Source: Mytilus edulis
Lineage: Eukaryota > Mollusca > Bivalvia > Mytilida > Mytilidae
Length of the DNA stretch: 64,000 nucleotides
Direction of reading: 5' to 3'
Assembly (NCBI RefSeq): GCF_963676685.1
Contig: NC_092346.1
Coordinates: 32,935,133-32,999,132 of the forward strand
The notes beneath the pieces were generated by a model that was given only the letters and a program-made list of their open reading frames with translations, made no database searches and was not told where the DNA came from. The position numbers and the translations under genes are program-made. Of this stretch, positions 38,301 to 44,300 are shown piece by piece (the stretch's first letter is position 1; each line of letters starts with the position of its first letter).

Positions 38301-41300
38301 TCCAAAATTAAACTTTGTTTGATTTTAACAAAAATTGAATCTTTGGGGTTCTTTGATATGCTGAATTTAAGAATGTACTTAGATTTTATATTATTGGCCT
38401 AGTTTTCAAGTTGGTCCAAATGGGGGTCCAAAATTAAACTTTGTTTGATTTCATCAAAAATTGAATAAATGGGTTCTTTATATGCCAAATCTAACTGTGT
38501 ATGTAGATTCTTAATTTTGGTCAAGTTTTCAAATTGGTCTACATTAAGGTCCAAAGGGTCCAAAGGGTCCAAAATTAAACTGAGTTTCATTTTAACAAAA
38601 ATTAAATTCTTGGGCTTATTTGATATGCTTTATCTAAATATGTACTTTGATTTTTGATTATGGGCCCAGTTTTCAAGTTGGTCCAATTCAGGATTCCATA
38701 TTAAGTATTGTGCAATAGCAAGAAATTTTCAATTGCACAGTATTGCACAATAGCAAGAAATTTTCAATTGCACAGTATTGCACAATAGCAAGAAATATCT
38801 AATTGCACAAAATTAATTTTCAATTGGAGTTATCTTTCTTTGTATAGAATAGTAGTTGATAATATATGTTGGAAATTTACCAGACATGACTATGATGTCA
38901 TTTTCTATTTTTATTTGCCAATAACTTTATGTAAATAACTTCATTGGAAATTTGCCAATATAAAATGTTGCTGATGAAGCTTTTTTTCCTTATCTTATCT
39001 AAAATGTTTTTAGATAATGTATGTTGGACATTTGCCAGACATGACTATGATGTCATTTTCTATTTTTATTTGCCAATAACTTTATGTAAATAACTTCATT
39101 GGAAATTTGCCAATATAAAATGTTGCTGATGAAGTTTTTTTTTCCTTATCTTATCTAAAATATATTTAGCTTAAAAGTTGTGTCTATACTTGTTCTCATT
39201 TCAGATTTCATAAATAAAAAGAAAATTTCTTCAAACATTTTTTTGACAGGATTAATATTCAACAGCATAGTGAATTGCTTAAAGGCAAAACAAATTTTAA
39301 GTTCATTAGACCACATTCATTCTGTGTCAGAAACCTATGCTGTGTCAACTATTTAATTTTAGATTTAAATAAGTTTGAAGAAGAAATCTTTAATTGATTT
39401 GTAAAATCTTGACATTTGTTTTGTGTAAAAAACCCATATAATGTCAAAAATTTGATCACAATCCAAATTCAGAGCTGTATCACGCTTAAATGTTTTGTCC
39501 ATACCTGTCCCAACTGTTCAGGGATCGACCTCTGCGGTCATATAAACTTTTTTAACATTTTTTTTTACAATTTTTGTAATCTTTTACAAAGTTCTTCTCC
39601 TGAAACTACTAAGACAAATTTATCCAAACTTTGCCAAGTCAAAGAAACTAAACACTAAAAGATCAGATATACAAGATCAACAAAATACAGATTTTTTGTC
39701 ATGGTCTATTCTCTTCTACAGTGTTGGAGAGTGTCCTTTGTTTGATATGCCCATATACCAAGGTGAGCGACACAGACTCTTGAGAGTCTCTAGTTATATT
39801 TATTATTGTGTAGCTTTACTGTAGCAACTCATAGGCATAAACTGACATTTTCTCTTTTTCATATAAGTATGTTTGTCTGACATCTATCATTTGAACAGAA
39901 CTTGAAGACTCTAAGCATTTTGTGATTTATTATGGATAAATGATATGCTGGTAGTCACTTTCATGCTTCCACACTTGTTGATTACTCTATTATACAGTAA
40001 ATATTGAATGTAATGTGTTTATTTATCACTGTAAATCTTTGTCTATTAACCTTTATCTCCGGTTTTCAGTCTCAGTGGATGAGTGGTCTAAGTAGTTCAT
40101 CTACACTAGCAAGTCAACATTGAGGTTGTGAATAACCTCATCATAGATACCAGGATTGAAATTTTATATAAACGCCAGACGCGTGTTTTGTCTACAAAAG
40201 ACTCATCAGTGACGCTCGAATAAAAAAATCTTGAGTTTCAACTCAATTTGGCAAGGTGCTTTTGACTCAGATTTCAATTGACTAGAATGGAGTTTGCCTG
40301 CTTTAGGTTGGTGGGTCTCTGTTGTTACTCGTGTTTTCTTCACCAATAAAACTAATCACTGTAGTATAGCCAATTGTCAGAAAAGTGGTTTTAGACACCA
40401 ACAAGCAATCAATTAAATAACCAGTAATTGGTCGTTAGGATGGTGGGGCTCTATTGGTACTCCTACTTTCTCCACCAAGAAACTGGACACTAAACAGAGC
40501 AAAAGGTGAAAGTTGTGTTAAACTCCAACAATCAATCAATCAAACAACCAGTAATTAAGTGGATATTTAGGGTCCCTGTTGGTACTCCTGCTCCCTCAAG
40601 TATTAAAACTGATTACTTAATATAGCCAAAGGTCAAAGTTGTGTTAAACCCCAACAATCAATCAATCAAAATTTGACAGATTTTTGGTTGGTCTCTGTTT
40701 GTGCTTTTTCACCAATAAAACTGATCATATAATATAGCCAAGTGTGAAGGTGGTGTTAAACGCCAACAATTAATCAATCAAGCAACCAGTAATTGGGCAT
40801 ATTTTTCAGGGATATCTGTTGATACTCCTGCTTCCTCCACAAATAAAATCAATCAATTGATCAATATGAACTTTCATTTCTACCTGTGACAACTGATTAA
40901 GGGGGCTCGCGGGTATAAACCAAATTTTTTCCTTATATGGGATTTCCCTATATTTTTCTATAAATAAACTTCATCTTATACTTAATAGAAATATAGAATA
41001 AAAACATGGGGTCACCGGACATTTATTCTCACAATCTGCCTTCGAGAGAAGCATACATTTTTGTAAAATTACTTTTTTTCTGTTGAACTAATAGGAGAAA
41101 TATAGATTATATCGAAATAAAAAAAGAAAGCAATTACAGAACTCACCCAAATTTTACAATAGAGTAGTTTAAGTACAGCTTATTTAAAAAAAAATAATGA
41201 AAAAAAATATATATCACCGTTGAGTTAAAAAAGATATTTCAATTTTAATGCAAAAAAATTGCATTTTTGCACCAAAGGGAGATAATTTGGAGCTTTTTCG

Positions 41301-44300
41301 GTGATATATCCATTTTGAAAGTCATCTGGGGTCAAAACGAATTGACTTTTTGGAATGATTATTGCTGTAAAAAAAATTGTAATGAAAAAAAAAAAATTTC
41401 TGAAATTTTTATAACCACAAGCCTCCTTAAAGAATAATCAGCTCATCAATCAACAAATCAATCAATCAATTGATCAATATGAACTTTCATTTCTACCTGT
41501 GATAACTGCTTAACAATTAATCCACATCAATCAACAAATCAATCAATCAATTGATCAATATGAACTTTCATTTCTACCTGTGATAACTGCTTAACAATTA
41601 ATCCACTTATCAATCAACAAATCAATCAATCAATTGATCAATATGAACTTTCATTTCTACCTGTGATAACTGCTTAACAATTAATCCACTTATCAATCAA
41701 CAAATCAATCAATCAATTGATCAATATGAACTTTCATTTCTAACTTTGATAACTGGGTAACGATAAACCAACAAACCAATATTTAGAAAATATCCTCAGA
41801 TCTTGTTGGATGTTGGAACAACCAACAAAAATCAATCACCAACGGATCAACCAACCAAAAATGTATGTTAGTAAAGGGGGAGACGTCCATTGACAATTAT
41901 TTCGACAATTGATTTTATTTTTTGATAGTGTTAATAATAATAATTCTGGTATATTCACTTATCATTGAAGACTGTTTGTTGATGCATATATTTCTCTTGT
42001 TTAGATCTCTTTTTTTGTTTTTAAGTTGCTGTCTTATTGTCAATACACTATGTCCCCCTTTTATACATATTTGTCAGATATCAAACTAAAAATAATTTCA
42101 CTATCAATTAAGGTAATTCTTATTATGATCTTTGGCTTTAGTTGGGATCCATGGTATGCTTGAAAAGTAACATTTTGAATAAAAAGGAAAATAACTGTTA
42201 TACAAGATATTGGTCTAATCAGTTCTGGTAAGTTCACTCGTAAGCTGTCAGTCCAGTTGTCATATGCATATGACATGGATATTGTTTGCCTTATACTATT
42301 TCACATATTTCTTTTTCATTAAAGTTTGAAAGTTTTAGAATCCTTCAATTTTTATTACATATAGCTTTGCATCTTTAGTTTTAGTACCTGCAGCCCTACT
42401 GCATCCTATATAAAGTTGTCCAGTTGTGTTGATAGCAAGAGAAATTGGAAACTCTATTCCTATATCCTTGGTATTGAAATATGAAATCAAATGACCATTG
42501 TCATTGAGGATGTGTAAGATTGGAATATTCAGATCTGTCACAACAACATTGTCACTTGGTGTTGTCACAATGCGTACTGGTTTGAATGGTTTACTCTTAT
42601 TGATAGTTGGATGACCTGTATACTGGTTTATGATATGTCCTCCTTGTCCTAAGACCACTACTTTACCTCTAGCATCATCTGAAATCCTATCCACTACATG
42701 TATATTTCCAGTACATGTAGTGGTTATATACCATGGGTTATTAAATATAGGTTGATTATGTTCATCATTTTCATACACAGTCTCCTTGTCTCCTTTCTTG
42801 TTCATAATGATCACAGTTTCTCTTTTTAGTTCATTATTATAAGCTGCTACTATTAGTTTATTGTCACTGATAACATGGATAGCATTGGGAAGTAAAGGTG
42901 ATACATTATAAACAGAATCAGTCAGTTCACCACTACTGCTGATTTGTTGTAAACTTTTTTTACCTTTAGCACACAGAAGGAGTTGATTAGATGGAGTAAC
43001 TGCCATTCCATACACTTCAATGTTTAATTTAGACATCACCTTTAGGTTGGTTCCTTCAGGTTTTACTCTCTGTAACATTCCATAACTACCAGAACTTATC
43101 CAAATTGTCTGATCAAGGCATGGACCTACTAATGCTATTGACTCAAGTTCAGTCTGGTACTCACTATTGATGACTAGGGAGGTGTTTATTTCTGCTGACA
43201 AGTTTCCATCATCTTGTAGCGATCCAATGTTTGATTGGGTAAAATTCCCTGGAATAAATTTCTGTGAAGAACTATAGCTAGGCCTGGTTCGTGGTTCTTG
43301 GGTTTCAGTGAATTTCTCCATCTTCTTGACCTCTTTGAAAAACTCCGAGGCATTGGAAATGTCAATACAGTCCTGGACTTCATTGATTTTGTCCTCCTTC
43401 TGGTTTGTGAATGATGATATAGCATTAAGATCAGATTTGACTGATAATAAAACAGTTTCGTGATTCTGTTCCAGTTTATTTTTGAGTTCTTTAAAATATT
43501 GTTCTACTTGTTGTTTTACGGTTTCCTCATGACTTTGAATATTTCTTTTTTCCTTGTTATACTTTATATTTTCAGCGGACACTAATTTATTGAGCTGGTC
43601 TTTCTTTGCATTGGTTGTATAATTACTCTTCTGCATTTTACTTTGTCCTTTTTTTAATATTTCTACTTTGATGTTGTATGCATCACTAATTTCGATTAAA
43701 TCGTGCTTCTTATGAACTTTGGCAACACAGGTTGGACACACTAGGATTTCACATGTATTACAGTAAAGACATGATGATTGTCCAGTGTGTTCATTACACT
43801 TAATATTAGTAAAATCCAGTTCTTCCTTATGCAGTCCAATCTCTTCTCTTTTGATGATCTTATGATCAAGTGCATTTTTGAATTGAGAATGTACATTGTC
43901 CTTGCAATGGGCACACATCATAATACTGCAGTCCATGCATTTCCACTGAATTGGTCTATCTGTTTTACATAATTTACAATTAACAGGAACTTGACCTCCT
44001 CCAAACGGCTGAGAGGAAGCCATATTTGTCAGGTGTGTTCAAAGTATTTCACTTCCTTGTTTGATCTATTTTTAAGTTGTTATGATCAATAAGTTAAATA
44101 CCCTTGTACTTAGTGAATATACTGAAACATGATAACAGTGAACAAATAATTTATCGTTTGTGTAAATTTAAATACCATGATTGAGAAGACCATAAATATT
44201 ATATTGCACATGCTTACAATAATTTACAACTAATTAGGTTAACTTAACTGACTGTCCCTAAGATAATCTACTTATTTTTTAGTCTGTTTGACTGTTAGTC

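Larger units (their letters stand above)
39805..44023. repeat. Segmental duplication, copy 2
   Basis: Counterpart of 30,595-34,463. It is longer because of an extra R4-like unit (40,555-40,670) and a four-fold tandem of ~83 bp at 41,445-41,740 (repeats of ATCAATCAACAAATC starting at 41,445, 41,526, 41,609 and 41,692). Confidence 0.9.
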
